Source: RUG11462 sp036308645 (GTDB taxonomy: Bacteria; Bacillota; Clostridia; Oscillospirales; Acutalibacteraceae). Taken from it: a DNA stretch of 64,000 nt. The notes below the pieces were generated by a model. That model saw nothing but the letters and a program-made list of their open reading frames with translations. It was not told the DNA's origin and ran no database searches. A program made the translations under genes and the position numbers. This document shows, in pieces, positions 9,907-17,643 of the stretch (its first letter is position 1; every line of letters starts with the position of its first letter). The stretch spans positions 13,398-77,397 of the forward strand of contig JAXJVH010000001.1 in assembly GCA_036308645.1 (NCBI GenBank), written 5' to 3'.

Positions 9907-10940
9907 TATTCATTCTCCTCCTTTTCTTCGGTTTTATCTGTTTCTTCTACTTCTTTTTCAGCATTTTTTCTCATTTCAAGCGAACGCTCGATAGATTCCG
10001 TGTTATAGGCATCGTCTGTAAGACGCAAGAATATATCTTCAAGCGATAATTCATTGCTCGCCATTTTCAAAATCGGGTAATTATTCAGCGAAGCCATCTC
10101 AAATACAGATTTTCTTATGTCATAGCCTGCAACAGGTTCAACGTTAAATTCGCAAGAGTTATTATATGTATTCTCTCTTACAAACATAACGTTTTTTACG
10201 CCCGTCAAAGATTTAAGCGATTTTTCGATGTTATCTTTTTTACCCTCTAAAACGAGTGACAAAGAATGGTCGTCAGAAAGATTTGTTGAAAGATTTTGCG
10301 GCGTGTCGTCTGCAATGATTCTTCCTTTATTAATAACTATAACTCGGTCGCAAACCGCTTGAATTTCAGAGAGTATATGTGAAGAAAGAATTACGGTATG
10401 ATGCTTGCCTAACATTCTTATAAGATTTCTTATCTCAATAATCTGCTTCGGGTCAAGTCCTACGGTCGGCTCGTCAAGAATAAGCACTTTGGGATTTCCG
10501 ATAAGCGCCTGTGCAATTCCCACACGCTGTCTATAACCTTTTGAAAGGTTTTTAATTAATCTGTGATAAACGTTTTTAATCTTAACCAATCTGCAAATTT
10601 CTTCAATATGCGGACCTTTAGGAAGTTTAACACCTTTTAACTCATACACAAAATTAAGATATTCCCTTACCGTCATATCAAGATAAAGCGGAGGTATTTC
10701 CGGCAAGTATCCTATTTCTTTTTTTGCCGATTTCGGCTGCTCTAAAATATCATAGCCGTTTATAACTGCGCTGCCGTCAGTTGCCGACAAGTAACCGGTA
10801 ATAATATTCATAGTAGTAGATTTTCCGGCGCCGTTCGGCCCTAAAAATCCTAAAATCTCGCCGTCATTTACCGTAAACGAAATATCGTTTACCGCAAGAT
10901 GTCCGCCGTAATCTTTTTTGAGATTTTTTATCTCTATCAT
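9906..10940 (-). CDS. ABC transporter ATP-binding protein (GldA-like)
   Basis: 344 residues with a complete nucleotide-binding domain: Walker A GPNGAGKST, Q-loop in the PEIPPLY region, signature LSKGYRQRVGIAQAL, Walker B VLILDEPT and H-loop SSHILSEIQ. After the domain comes a regulatory tail ending in a strongly acidic run (EEVEETDKTEEKEENE). It is the first gene of the Gld-like operon and has a GGGAG site. The upstream region contains a minus-strand TATAAT at 10978-10983. Confidence 0.93.
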   Translation of the reverse strand: MIEIKNLKKDYGGHLAVNDISFTVNDGEILGFLGPNGAGKSTTMNIITGYLSATDGSAVINGYDILEQPKSAKKEIGYLPEIPPLYLDMTVREYLNFVYELKGVKLPKGPHIEEICRLVKIKNVYHRLIKNLSKGYRQRVGIAQALIGNPKVLILDEPTVGLDPKQIIEIRNLIRMLGKHHTVILSSHILSEIQAVCDRVIVINKGRIIADDTPQNLSTNLSDDHSLSLVLEGKKDNIEKSLKSLTGVKNVMFVRENTYNNSCEFNVEPVAGYDIRKSVFEMASLNNYPILKMASNELSLEDIFLRLTDDAYNTESIERSLEMRKNAEKEVEETDKTEEKEENE

Positions 10941-11087
10941 CTATATACTCCCTTTCAAAAGCGTATCTTTAAAAATAATTATAGCAGTTTATTTCAATAT
11001 AATTGTAAACATAATATAAATAATTATACGAATACACACATTATACACCATATTGTATAAATAATAAAGAGTTTTTTTGAATTTTAA

Positions 11088-11210
11088 CAAATTGTTGAAA
11101 ATAAATGTTAAAAAATATTTTATGTAAATCGAAAATTTGTTTATTCTTTTTAAATCAACAAAACAAGCCTTTATAAAGGTTTTAACATTTTCAACATAGT
11201 TTTCAACATT
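11088..11210. repeat. AT-rich spacer with TTTTCAACAT repeats
   Basis: The 334-base gap between the Gld ATPase start and the HTH gene has no coding sequence I can support. It holds two direct copies of TTTTCAACAT, 12 bases apart (11188-11197 and 11200-11209), and an inverted ATGTTGAAAA-like copy at 11093-11102 (TGTTGAAAAT). They could be protein-binding sites. They do not match DnaA boxes. Confidence 0.5.
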
Positions 11211-11246
11211 AATTTTATGTTAACTTTAATTTATTTTTAAACAAAT

Positions 11247-11270
11247 AAAAGAGAGCGCTAACTCTCTTTT
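11247..11270 (-). terminator. Terminator after the HTH gene
   Basis: A 9-bp stem (AAAAGAGAG with its complement) and a 6-base loop, with T-rich sequence on both sides. It sits just past the stop of the minus-strand HTH gene. Confidence 0.75.
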
Positions 11271-11274
11271 TAAT

Positions 11275-11697
11275 TTAAAGTGTATCTTCATTTTTATCAT
11301 ATAAAAGATTATTAATTTCACATACTGACATTTTATTATCAATTCCAAAAATTATAATGCTGTCTCTTTTATTTTTAGGATATAACAAGGCAAAACTGCC
11401 ATGTTTAAGTACATCTTGTGTTTCTTCAAGAGTAAGTTCCATTGCAATGCAGATGCTTAAAAGCTTATCTCTTAAAGGCTTTTTCACTCCCGAAAAAATC
11501 TGATACCCGTAAACCTCGCTTATCTCCGCTTTTTTTATAACAAGCGATTTCTTAAGTCCTTTTTTATCAATTATACTTTCGAGAATTTCGGAAAGTCCAC
11601 GATCCAGCATATAATCGCTGTTATCTTTAAGGTATTTATCAATATTATTTGACTGATTTATTTCATTCATTAATTCATCAGTTGGCTTTTTTAACAA
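11275..11697 (-). CDS. Helix-turn-helix protein paired with a Ser/Thr kinase
   Basis: About 140 residues. The middle contains an XRE-like helix-turn-helix: KAEISEVYGYQIFSG, with KKPLRDKLLSICIAM following. The C-terminal part (SFALLYPKNKRDSIIIFG, then a NNLLYDKNE tail) is a conserved extension I recognise from a recurrent clostridial family. I place the start at the TTG at 11697, which has a GGAAGTG site. The earlier TTG at 11718 lies inside the promoter -10. The gene is divergent from the kinase with overlapping promoters, so the pair is probably one regulatory module in which the kinase modifies this protein or vice versa. That link is inference. Confidence 0.8.
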   Translation of the reverse strand: MLKKPTDELMNEINQSNNIDKYLKDNSDYMLDRGLSEILESIIDKKGLKKSLVIKKAEISEVYGYQIFSGVKKPLRDKLLSICIAMELTLEETQDVLKHGSFALLYPKNKRDSIIIFGIDNKMSVCEINNLLYDKNEDTL

Positions 11698-11706
11698 AAT
11701 AATCAC

Positions 11707-11746
11707 TTCCCAAATCAATTATACTATGTTATAATATTTTTTACAA
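11707..11746. promoter_or_regulatory. Overlapping divergent promoters of the HTH and kinase genes
   Basis: On the minus strand TTGTAA (11741-11746) and TATAAT (11718-11723) are separated by 17 bases. On the plus strand TATAAT (11730-11735) has a weak -35 (TTCCCA, 11707-11712). The two promoters occupy the same DNA, so transcription of the two genes should be mutually exclusive or co-regulated. Confidence 0.7.
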
Positions 11747-11768
11747 GTTATTTTTTTGGGAGATAAAT

Positions 11769-12467
11769 ATGAGCTGGATTGAAGAAAAAATCAAGGAAAA
11801 CTATATATTTGTCAGCGTGCTTAAAAAATCAGAAAATAAAGAGATTATAAGATTAAGGCACAAAAAGCTTGAAAAAGATATTATTATGAGAAAATTCAAA
11901 GGGTATGATGAAGTATATAAAATTCTTTCAGAGAATTATATTGAGAATATTCCGGAAGTTTTATCAGTTTCGCAGGACAACGATACTTGCATTGTCCTTG
12001 AAGAATTTATTAACGGTATGACAGTTTCGGAAATACTTGAAACAAGTCTTTTTGATGAAAAAAATGCAAAAGCCGTAGTAAAATCAGTTTGCAACGCTTT
12101 AAGATTTTTACACACGCTTAATATAGTTCATCGAGATATAAAGCCTGAAAATATTATGATTGATTCCAACGGAAAGGTATATCTTATTGACTTTGACGCT
12201 TCCCGCATTTACAAAGCTTTTAAATCAGATGATACACGAATAATAGGCACAACAGGTTATGCGGCTCCCGAACAATTCGGAATAAATCAGACCGATTGCA
12301 GAACCGATATTTTTGCTGTAGGTATTCTTATGAATGTAATGCTTACAGGCGAACACCCTTCTAAAAAGCTTTATAAAGGAAGTTTAAGAAAAATAATTGA
12401 AAAATGTACAGAAGTTTCACCTGATGAAAGATTTCAATGTATAGAGGAATTAATAATAAAATTATAA
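11769..12467 (+). CDS. Small soluble Ser/Thr protein kinase
   Basis: 232 residues, a near-minimal kinase domain with no membrane or sensor region. Catalytic loop HRDIKPEN is at 121-128, the metal motif is DFD (141-143) in place of the usual DFG, and the TTGYAAPEQ activation segment is at 161-169. A canonical Gly-rich loop is not visible in the first 40 residues, so the nucleotide-binding lobe is reduced or divergent. It has a GGGAG site and is divergent from the HTH gene. It is likely active because the HRD Asp, Asn and DFD Asp are kept. Targets are unknown; the neighbouring HTH protein is the obvious candidate. Confidence 0.9.
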   Translation: MSWIEEKIKENYIFVSVLKKSENKEIIRLRHKKLEKDIIMRKFKGYDEVYKILSENYIENIPEVLSVSQDNDTCIVLEEFINGMTVSEILETSLFDEKNAKAVVKSVCNALRFLHTLNIVHRDIKPENIMIDSNGKVYLIDFDASRIYKAFKSDDTRIIGTTGYAAPEQFGINQTDCRTDIFAVGILMNVMLTGEHPSKKLYKGSLRKIIEKCTEVSPDERFQCIEELIIKL

Positions 12468-12490
12468 AAACTATGCTGACAGCATAGGAC

Positions 12491-12533
12491 AAACCGCCCG
12501 GCAATGAGTATAATTTCATTGTCGGGCGGTTTT
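12491..12533. terminator. Bidirectional terminator between kinase and XRE genes
   Basis: A long GC-rich hairpin (AAACCGCCCGGCAATGA pairing with its near-complement) ends in a T run on the plus strand and lies between two converging genes. A smaller CTATGCT/AGCATAG hairpin precedes it at 12471-12487. Confidence 0.9.
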
Positions 12534-12539
12534 TAATAA

Positions 12540-12878
12540 TTATAATTCGTCTATTTTATCGGCTAATGCTTTTACGGTATTCATAAATACTGCAACCTTT
12601 TCCTTATTTTTATTCTTTAGCATAGCCGAGATATTTGAAAAATGAATTTCATTTGTATCAAATGAGTCAAACAAAAGATAATCAAGACTTATTTCAAGCG
12701 AGGTACAGATTTTAAATAAGGTTTCAAGCGAAGGGATTCTTGTTCCCCTCTCAATATGTCCGATATACGATACAGAAAGCGAGCATAATTCACTAAGTTG
12801 TTCTTGAGTCAGCTTTTTATTTTCCCTTGCTTTTCGTATTCTTGTACCGAGAGCATAATAGTCGATTTGTTTTTCCAA
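12540..12878 (-). CDS. XRE-family transcriptional regulator
   Basis: 112 residues. The N-terminal 65 residues form a classic XRE helix-turn-helix (LGTRIRKARENKKLTQEQL, then SYIGHIERGTRIPS). The remaining 45 are a short helical tail, probably for dimerisation. I start it at the TTG at 12878, with GAGGAG 8 bases before it; a GTG at 12887 overlaps that site. It is divergent from the 13080 gene. A repeated motif ATTGACTAAAAG flanks both its own promoter region and the tandem promoters of that gene, so it probably represses itself and its neighbour. Confidence 0.9.
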   Translation of the reverse strand: MEKQIDYYALGTRIRKARENKKLTQEQLSELCSLSVSYIGHIERGTRIPSLETLFKICTSLEISLDYLLFDSFDTNEIHFSNISAMLKNKNKEKVAVFMNTVKALADKIDEL

Positions 12879-12927
12879 TAAAATCACTCCTCGGATACTA
12901 TTATAAGTGATTTTATAAAAAATATAA

Positions 12928-13029
12928 ATTGACTAAAAGAATTATATCTTGACAATAAGCATTATTTTGTTTATAATAAAATTGACTAAAAGGATTATTT
13001 ATTGACAATTGTATAATTCTGTTTATAAT
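12928..13029 (+). promoter_or_regulatory. Tandem duplicated promoter-operator region
   Basis: Two copies of a 53-bp unit in a row. Each begins with ATTGACTAAAAG(A/G)ATTAT (12928 and 12981) and carries a consensus sigma-A promoter. P1 is TTGACA (12949-12954), 17 bases, TATAAT (12972-12977). P2 is TTGACA (13002-13007), 16 bases, TATAAT (13024-13029). The leading motif is the candidate operator of the adjacent XRE protein; the first copy also abuts that gene's own -35 region. Confidence 0.8.
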
Positions 13030-13079
13030 TATTACAAAAGGCGTCAGCCTTTAAAAATATTTTTTGGAGGAATAACAAA

Positions 13080-13907
13080 ATGAACGAAGAAGAGAAAAAA
13101 ACAACAGGAAAAACTAACGAGGCAATACAGACGCCTTCATTTGCGCCATCTGATGAAGAAGCACAGCCGAGCTCAATAAATCAGGCTAAAAAATATAATA
13201 AAAAAACAATATTAGGAATTATAGCTGTTTTTATTGTTGTTATTTTAGTTTTTAGTGGCTGTTCAGGAATTTCGCTTATATCAGAAAACGATTTTAATGC
13301 CGGCGAAGAAGTTACTGATAAGCAATATGATGATGAAACCGAAGTCGAAGAAACTGAAAACGAAACTGAAGTTGAACAAGAGTCAGAGCATTTAATTGTT
13401 GAGGAATCAGATTTATCGGATTTGGGCGCACATTTTACTTTTGGTGCAGAAGATTTTATTCAAATGTATAACAATTTTAATACTGCAATATCCGAAACAA
13501 ATAATAATTATTCTGCATTTCATCTTCCTGAATTATCTGAATGGACAGCAGTTGAAGACGAAACAGTTAGAGGAAATTATTTTAAATCTTATTACTATAT
13601 CATCGACAAAATTATATTTACAATTTCAGTTGATGCCGAGGATAAAGTTAAACACATTAATTACACTGATAAAACATTAGAAACTTCATTTTCTACAATG
13701 GGTGCAATTTTAGCAATTGTATCCGATAACGGAAGTGTGGAAATGTTTAAGAAAATAGGCGATGAAATGATTAATCATTCTGATTGTAGTCATTATGTTA
13801 TCGGTAATATATGTACAACAATTAATGACGACATGGTAATGGTTGACGCTGCCAGTGATTCGGTAATTGCTGATCTTGAAAACTCATATTATATAAATCT
13901 TGATTAA
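13080..13907 (+). CDS. Membrane-anchored protein of unknown function
   Basis: 275 residues: a hydrophilic N-terminal tail of about 42, one membrane segment at 43-59, a very acidic linker at about 72-115 (Glu/Thr/Asp-rich) and a compact C-terminal domain of about 150 residues. I recognise no family. The membrane segment ends in FSGCSG, but the long preceding tail makes a true lipobox unlikely. It has a strong TTGGAGG site and is driven by two consensus promoters beside an XRE gene, so it is probably highly expressed when derepressed. An envelope role is inferred from topology only. Confidence 0.75.
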   Translation: MNEEEKKTTGKTNEAIQTPSFAPSDEEAQPSSINQAKKYNKKTILGIIAVFIVVILVFSGCSGISLISENDFNAGEEVTDKQYDDETEVEETENETEVEQESEHLIVEESDLSDLGAHFTFGAEDFIQMYNNFNTAISETNNNYSAFHLPELSEWTAVEDETVRGNYFKSYYYIIDKIIFTISVDAEDKVKHINYTDKTLETSFSTMGAILAIVSDNGSVEMFKKIGDEMINHSDCSHYVIGNICTTINDDMVMVDAASDSVIADLENSYYINLD

Positions 13908-13930
13908 TTAAAAAATATTAAATCATAAAA

Positions 13931-13968
13931 AATTATAACTTGACAATAAGCATTATTTTGTTTATAAT
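13931..13968 (+). promoter_or_regulatory. Third copy of the consensus promoter
   Basis: 38 bases differ at one position from 12940-12977. They carry TTGACA (13940-13945), a 17-base spacer and TATAAT (13963-13968). The ATTGACTAAAAG motif found before the other copies is not preserved. It drives the 14080 gene, which then has a leader of about 105 bases. Confidence 0.85.
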
Positions 13969-14079
13969 ATTTTAGGGAAAAATTTGATTTAAATACATTT
14001 TCTGACGATTTATGTATAAATTTAATGTGGATCGTCCAAATCACATTGACATATGTTTTTAATTTAGGGAGAGTTTTTT

Positions 14080-14505
14080 ATGAAAAAATTAATATCTTTT
14101 ATTGTTATTGTTCTAATTGCAATATCACTTTTTGCCACATTAGGAGATGATAATACAGGTGCAATTATCGGGGGTAATAATGCAGATGAAGTTACTGAAG
14201 GTAATAACATAGACGCAATTATTGAAGAAGCAGAAAAAAAAGTAAACCATACGGCTTATACTAAAATTGGATTCACCGCAACATCATATTCATCTAAAAT
14301 CATTTATGAAGATAATAACGATTACTATATTGTATGGGTAAAATTTTCTATTAGTGATGATAGTGATGATTTTTTTGGTGCTTGTTGTGTTAAAGTAAAA
14401 AGTTACGGAGATACAGCTGTAGCTTGGTCAACAACAAGTATAATGGCACCTGAATATGATTTTGAAAAACATCTTGACGAATTAAAAGCACAATTTACAT
14501 TATAA
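14080..14505 (+). CDS. Secreted or membrane-anchored small protein of unknown function
   Basis: 141 residues with an N-terminal hydrophobic signal or anchor (MKKLISFIVIVLIAISLFA), a short linker and a domain of about 90 residues (for example YYIVWVKFSISDD and FFGACCVKVKSYG). I do not recognise the family. The start is an ATG after GGGAGAG. Its promoter is a near-identical copy of that of the upstream membrane protein, so both are likely expressed together. No relation to the 13080 protein is obvious beyond membrane targeting and an acidic character. Confidence 0.72.
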   Translation: MKKLISFIVIVLIAISLFATLGDDNTGAIIGGNNADEVTEGNNIDAIIEEAEKKVNHTAYTKIGFTATSYSSKIIYEDNNDYYIVWVKFSISDDSDDFFGACCVKVKSYGDTAVAWSTTSIMAPEYDFEKHLDELKAQFTL

Positions 14506-14596
14506 ATATTTTAAAAATGTAGGCTTAGTAACAGGTATAGGCTTAATTTCAACCAATATTTCTAGCCTTATGAAAAATGAATAATATAAAGAATAG

Positions 14597-14630
14597 AAAT
14601 ACAGTTCGATGAGCTGTATTTTTATTTTTG
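14597..14630 (+). terminator. Terminator after the 14080 gene
   Basis: An 8-bp stem AAATACAG/CTGTATTT with a 9-base loop is followed by a T-rich tail. It lies 90 bases past the stop; nothing coding is evident in between. Confidence 0.75.
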
Positions 14631-14710
14631 TTTATAACAGAAATTCAAGCCTTGATTATTTTATAAAAACATATTATAATAACATTATTAAAATTCAAAG
14701 GGTTTTAAAT

Positions 14711-15019
14711 ATGAAGAAGTGTAAATTTTGTGAGCAGGAGCTTCCTGATGAAATAAATTTCTGCCCATATTGTATGAAGAGTCAAAACTTCAAGAAAAAA
14801 GTAACGCCAAAATCTATGGTGAGTTTTAGATTATATCAAAAACCCAAAAAGATTAGATTCAGCAAAAATCCTGTGATTTTATCACTGCAATATTTAATGT
14901 GCGTTGTAATAATTACTGTCGGGATTATTCTCAGCGCAGGCGTGCTTGTAGGTATTATTGATCTTTTTCTTGATTATGCAGAAGCAACAGCAAGAATAAT
15001 ACCGTTTTTGCCATATTAA
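14711..15019 (+). CDS. Zinc-ribbon membrane protein
   Basis: 102 residues. It opens with a short zinc ribbon, CKFCEQELPDEINFCPYC (two CxxC knuckles), followed by a basic linker and one or two C-terminal membrane segments. The frame is open from 14609, but the ribbon begins at the ATG at 14711 and that is the likely start; the ribosome site is weak (AAAGGG). Such proteins are common and usually uncharacterised. It closes the small accessory cluster before tRNA-Leu. Confidence 0.75.
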   Translation: MKKCKFCEQELPDEINFCPYCMKSQNFKKKVTPKSMVSFRLYQKPKKIRFSKNPVILSLQYLMCVVIITVGIILSAGVLVGIIDLFLDYAEATARIIPFLPY

Positions 15020-15021
15020 AA

Positions 15022-15050
15022 AAGATGCCAACTCATAAAGGCATCTTTTT
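15022..15050 (+). terminator. Terminator after the zinc-ribbon gene
   Basis: An inverted repeat AAGATGCC/GGCATCTT followed by T's, 3 bases past the stop. Confidence 0.88.
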
Positions 15051-15065
15051 AATATGAAATAAAAA

Positions 15066-15090
15066 TCGGAACGAGCATAACTCGTTCCGA
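15066..15090 (-). terminator. Terminator of tRNA-Leu
   Basis: A 10-bp stem TCGGAACGAG/CTCGTTCCGA with a 5-base loop is followed on the minus strand by T's. It is 2 bases past the tRNA 3' end. Confidence 0.9.
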
Positions 15091-15092
15091 CA

Positions 15093-15179
15093 TGGTGCCG
15101 GTGATCGGGGTCGAACCGATACGGTATCGCTACCACTGGATTTTGAGTCCAGCACGTCTGCCAATTCCATCACACCGGC
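15093..15179 (-). tRNA. tRNA-Leu (anticodon CAA)
   Basis: An 87-base class II tRNA. The acceptor stem GCCGGTG pairs with CACCGGC, followed by discriminator A and an encoded CCA. The anticodon loop CTCAAAA gives CAA, which reads UUG. A long variable arm and the T-loop GTTCGACC are present. Confidence 0.97.
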
Positions 15180-15215
15180 AAGTATAAAATTGAATCGTAC
15201 TGAAACGACTTGATT

Positions 15216-15244
15216 ATTATACTATAACAAATTGAAAAAATCAA
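15216..15244 (-). promoter_or_regulatory. Promoter of tRNA-Leu
   Basis: On the minus strand TTGATT (15239-15244) and TATAAT (15216-15221) are separated by 17 bases, about 36 bases before the tRNA 5' end. Confidence 0.75.
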
Positions 15245-15253
15245 GTATTTTTT

Positions 15254-16918
15254 TCAATTTTCCGTAGTAATTTCCCACTTTTTATTGCAAACTCCTAATG
15301 CTTGACGTCTATGAGTTACTATCATACAGGTTTTGCTTTCAAGATTTTTAAGATTTTCAAGTACAGTAGCCTCGGTTTTAGGGTCAAGAGCGCTTGTCGC
15401 CTCATCAAGCAACAAAATCGGTGCGTCGGATAAAAGCGCACGTGCGATTGCAATTCGCTGAACCTGTCCCTCTGAAAGACCCAAGCCTTTTTCACCGATA
15501 ACGGTGTCTATTCCGTGAGGCAATTTTTCAACAAACTCGTTTACACAGGAAAGTTCCAACGCTTTTTGCAATTTTTCCTGCGAAACATCTGAATTTACAA
15601 ACATAACGTTTTCCTTGATAGTGCCTGAAAAGATCATATTGCCTTGCGGAACATAAGAAAAAAGTTTTCTCGTATTAATTGAACAAGTATAAGTTTTATC
15701 TTCACAGACCAAATCAATAGAACCTGAACGCGGAGTATAAACGCCGAGCATAATTTTAAATAAAGTACTTTTTCCTATACCTGAATGACCTATAATTGCC
15801 GCAAAATCGTCTTTTTCAATTTCAAAATTAAGATTATCAAAGACTTTATCACGTTTATAGGCGAAAGACAAGTTATTGATTTTTATATATTTAAGTTTAC
15901 GGTAAATTTCATCATAATCAAGATTTTCTTCTGTAATTTCTTCATCGGGCATATCCTCGATTTCCATAATACGCTCTGCAGAAGCCATAGCGTTATAATA
16001 CTGCGGAATCAATCCTGAAAAGGTCGAGAACGGTTGACGAACCTGTCCGACAAGTTGCATAATAGCCGTAAAAGAACCGTATGTAAAACTTAAATCGGTA
16101 ATCAAACGGCCTGCACACCAAATAAACGCAAACAGGTATCCAACATACATTACACCGCTGTAGCAAGCGCCTGTAATAACTGAAAATAAAGCCTTTTTCA
16201 TTTTTGCCTTAAAACAGTTTTTCTGTAATTCATTCGACTTTTCAGCCATATTGCTTTCATTTGAAAAAACTTTTACTGCTAACAAATTAGAAAGACATTC
16301 CTGCCAGAAAGACCGGACTTTATCGTCCTCTTCCTGAACTTTTTTATGCAGCAATTTTAATTTTTTTCGCATAAATTTAGTTGCGAAGAATACAATGATT
16401 CCCCCGACGCCGAATACAAGCGCAAACCAAGGCTCAAATATAACAATTACCACAAAAGCAAAAATTAATTTTACAATAACCGAAACAAATGACGGTAAAA
16501 CGTTTGTAGCGCACGAACTTATAATAGAAACATCGGAAGTAAGTCTGTTTAACAAAGTACCGCTATGATATGAACTTATATCTTCAAACTTTTTCATTGT
16601 GATTTTCTGAAAAAAGTTTGCCTTCATATTTAGTTCAATAGTCGCTCTGCATCTTTCGGTGAGATAATTTGTAAGCGCACCGAAAACCACCATAGCCGCA
16701 TAAATAGCAACAAGCACTACCACATAAACAAAAAAATCCGATAAATCTTTATTAGTAGCGCTATCAATTATGTATTTTGAAACCAATGCAATAACAGTAC
16801 CGGCGCAAGCAAGCAAGGAATTTAATATAACTAACGCCAACACCATAGGCAACTGCTTTTTTATTGATTTGTACGTCCATTTTAAAGGTGTTCCTGCTTT
16901 TTGCTCTTTATTTTTCAC
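15254..16918 (-). CDS. ABC exporter of the PqqD/HPrK-linked type (fused permease-ATPase)
   Basis: 554 residues: six membrane segments in the first 300, then an ATPase with Walker A GHSGIGKST, signature LSEGQVQRIAIARAL, Walker B PILLLDEATSALD and an unusual H-loop, VTHRRQALGVC. No N-terminal C39 peptidase is present, so any leader cleavage must come from another protein. It starts at a GTG (16918) with GGAGG 9 bases upstream and overlaps the S26 peptidase gene. Last gene of the operon that begins with the dockerin protein. The THRRxALxVC ending resembles exporters found with PqqD/lasso-type loci; a peptide cargo is inferred. Confidence 0.88.
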   Translation of the reverse strand: MKNKEQKAGTPLKWTYKSIKKQLPMVLALVILNSLLACAGTVIALVSKYIIDSATNKDLSDFFVYVVVLVAIYAAMVVFGALTNYLTERCRATIELNMKANFFQKITMKKFEDISSYHSGTLLNRLTSDVSIISSCATNVLPSFVSVIVKLIFAFVVIVIFEPWFALVFGVGGIIVFFATKFMRKKLKLLHKKVQEEDDKVRSFWQECLSNLLAVKVFSNESNMAEKSNELQKNCFKAKMKKALFSVITGACYSGVMYVGYLFAFIWCAGRLITDLSFTYGSFTAIMQLVGQVRQPFSTFSGLIPQYYNAMASAERIMEIEDMPDEEITEENLDYDEIYRKLKYIKINNLSFAYKRDKVFDNLNFEIEKDDFAAIIGHSGIGKSTLFKIMLGVYTPRSGSIDLVCEDKTYTCSINTRKLFSYVPQGNMIFSGTIKENVMFVNSDVSQEKLQKALELSCVNEFVEKLPHGIDTVIGEKGLGLSEGQVQRIAIARALLSDAPILLLDEATSALDPKTEATVLENLKNLESKTCMIVTHRRQALGVCNKKWEITTEN

Positions 16919-17384
16919 CTTTTATCTTCCTCCAAATCAAAGAAGGGTTTTTAACTACTCTCTTTAACCTATCAAATTGCGGTTTGATTTTTCTTTTAAG
17001 CCAAAGTTTTTTTAAATAGTGATTATCCTTATCCCCGATTACACCTTCATAGCGTGTTTCGTCAATATAAATTGCTTTAACTTTTGCAATAACATCAGAA
17101 ACAGTAATACCGTATTCCAAAGTTGTTTGATTATCGCCGCAAATAACGAGTTTTTCACCATTCATCTTCACGATTCTATGTAAAACGAACTGGCCGTTTT
17201 TACGCTTATAAAGAATAATATCGCCTATTGATAAAAGACCCGGTTTAACTAAAATAACCGAATCTTTGCCCTGCCTTATCAACGGAAGCATACTTGTCCC
17301 CCTGGGGTAAAGCCTAAACTCTCCGGCGTCGGAAATAACCTCCTCGATTAATCCGACCATTTCACTCATAGGTAGGTTAATCAA
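16908..17384 (-). CDS. S26/S24-type signal peptidase-like serine protease
   Basis: 158 residues. The candidate nucleophile is Ser31 in YPRGTSMLPLI. Box-like motifs follow: GDIILYKR, then VLHRIV with His69, then CGDNQ with Asp84. The His in the HRI position resembles the SipW/ER-type signal peptidases, which use Ser-His in place of Ser-Lys. There is no clear membrane segment, so it is probably peripheral. I keep the TTG start at 17384 because GAGG precedes it at normal spacing; the ATG at 17369 has none. It overlaps both neighbours. A role in cutting a leader from an exported peptide is inferred. Confidence 0.82.
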   Translation of the reverse strand: MINLPMSEMVGLIEEVISDAGEFRLYPRGTSMLPLIRQGKDSVILVKPGLLSIGDIILYKRKNGQFVLHRIVKMNGEKLVICGDNQTTLEYGITVSDVIAKVKAIYIDETRYEGVIGDKDNHYLKKLWLKRKIKPQFDRLKRVVKNPSLIWRKIKGEK

Positions 17385-17643
17385 TCAGATTTTCCTCCTC
17401 AAGTCTTGAAACAAATTCATCAACCGCCTGCATTGCGATGTTTTCATCAAGATCTTCGTAATAATCAAGCATTTTTTTAACTACTTCTTCTTTTGTAGTT
17501 TCAGTCTGCATATTATCAAAAATAAATTTTGCCGAAGAATTTAAAGTAATGGAACCGTTGTAAATTTTGCTAAGTTCCCCTGTAGCCAATGCAAGATATG
17601 TACCTGCAACTTCTCTTACAACAAAACCTTCTTTTATTTTCAT
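17377..17643 (-). CDS. PqqD-like peptide-binding protein
   Basis: 88 residues with the PqqD/RRE fold pattern: FVVREVAGTYLALATGE, then NGSITLNSSAKFIFDNM, then three helices including a FVSRLEEENLID end. PqqD-like domains bind the leader of ribosomally made peptides and present it to modifying enzymes. The ATG overlaps the stop of the HPrK-like gene (ATGA), so the two are translationally coupled. No partner such as a radical SAM enzyme, cyclase or B2-type protease is encoded nearby, which is the odd point. Confidence 0.85.
   Translation of the reverse strand: MKIKEGFVVREVAGTYLALATGELSKIYNGSITLNSSAKFIFDNMQTETTKEEVVKKMLDYYEDLDENIAMQAVDEFVSRLEEENLID

Noticed and set aside
11041..11274. Replication origin with DnaA boxes
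   Set aside because: The repeats are TTTTCAACAT, not TTATCCACA, and no dnaA or dnaN is nearby.
14506..14580. A short frame reading GLVTGIGLISTNISSLMKNE after the 14080 gene
   Set aside because: It has no start codon or ribosome site in its frame; a frameshifted remnant cannot be shown from this sequence.
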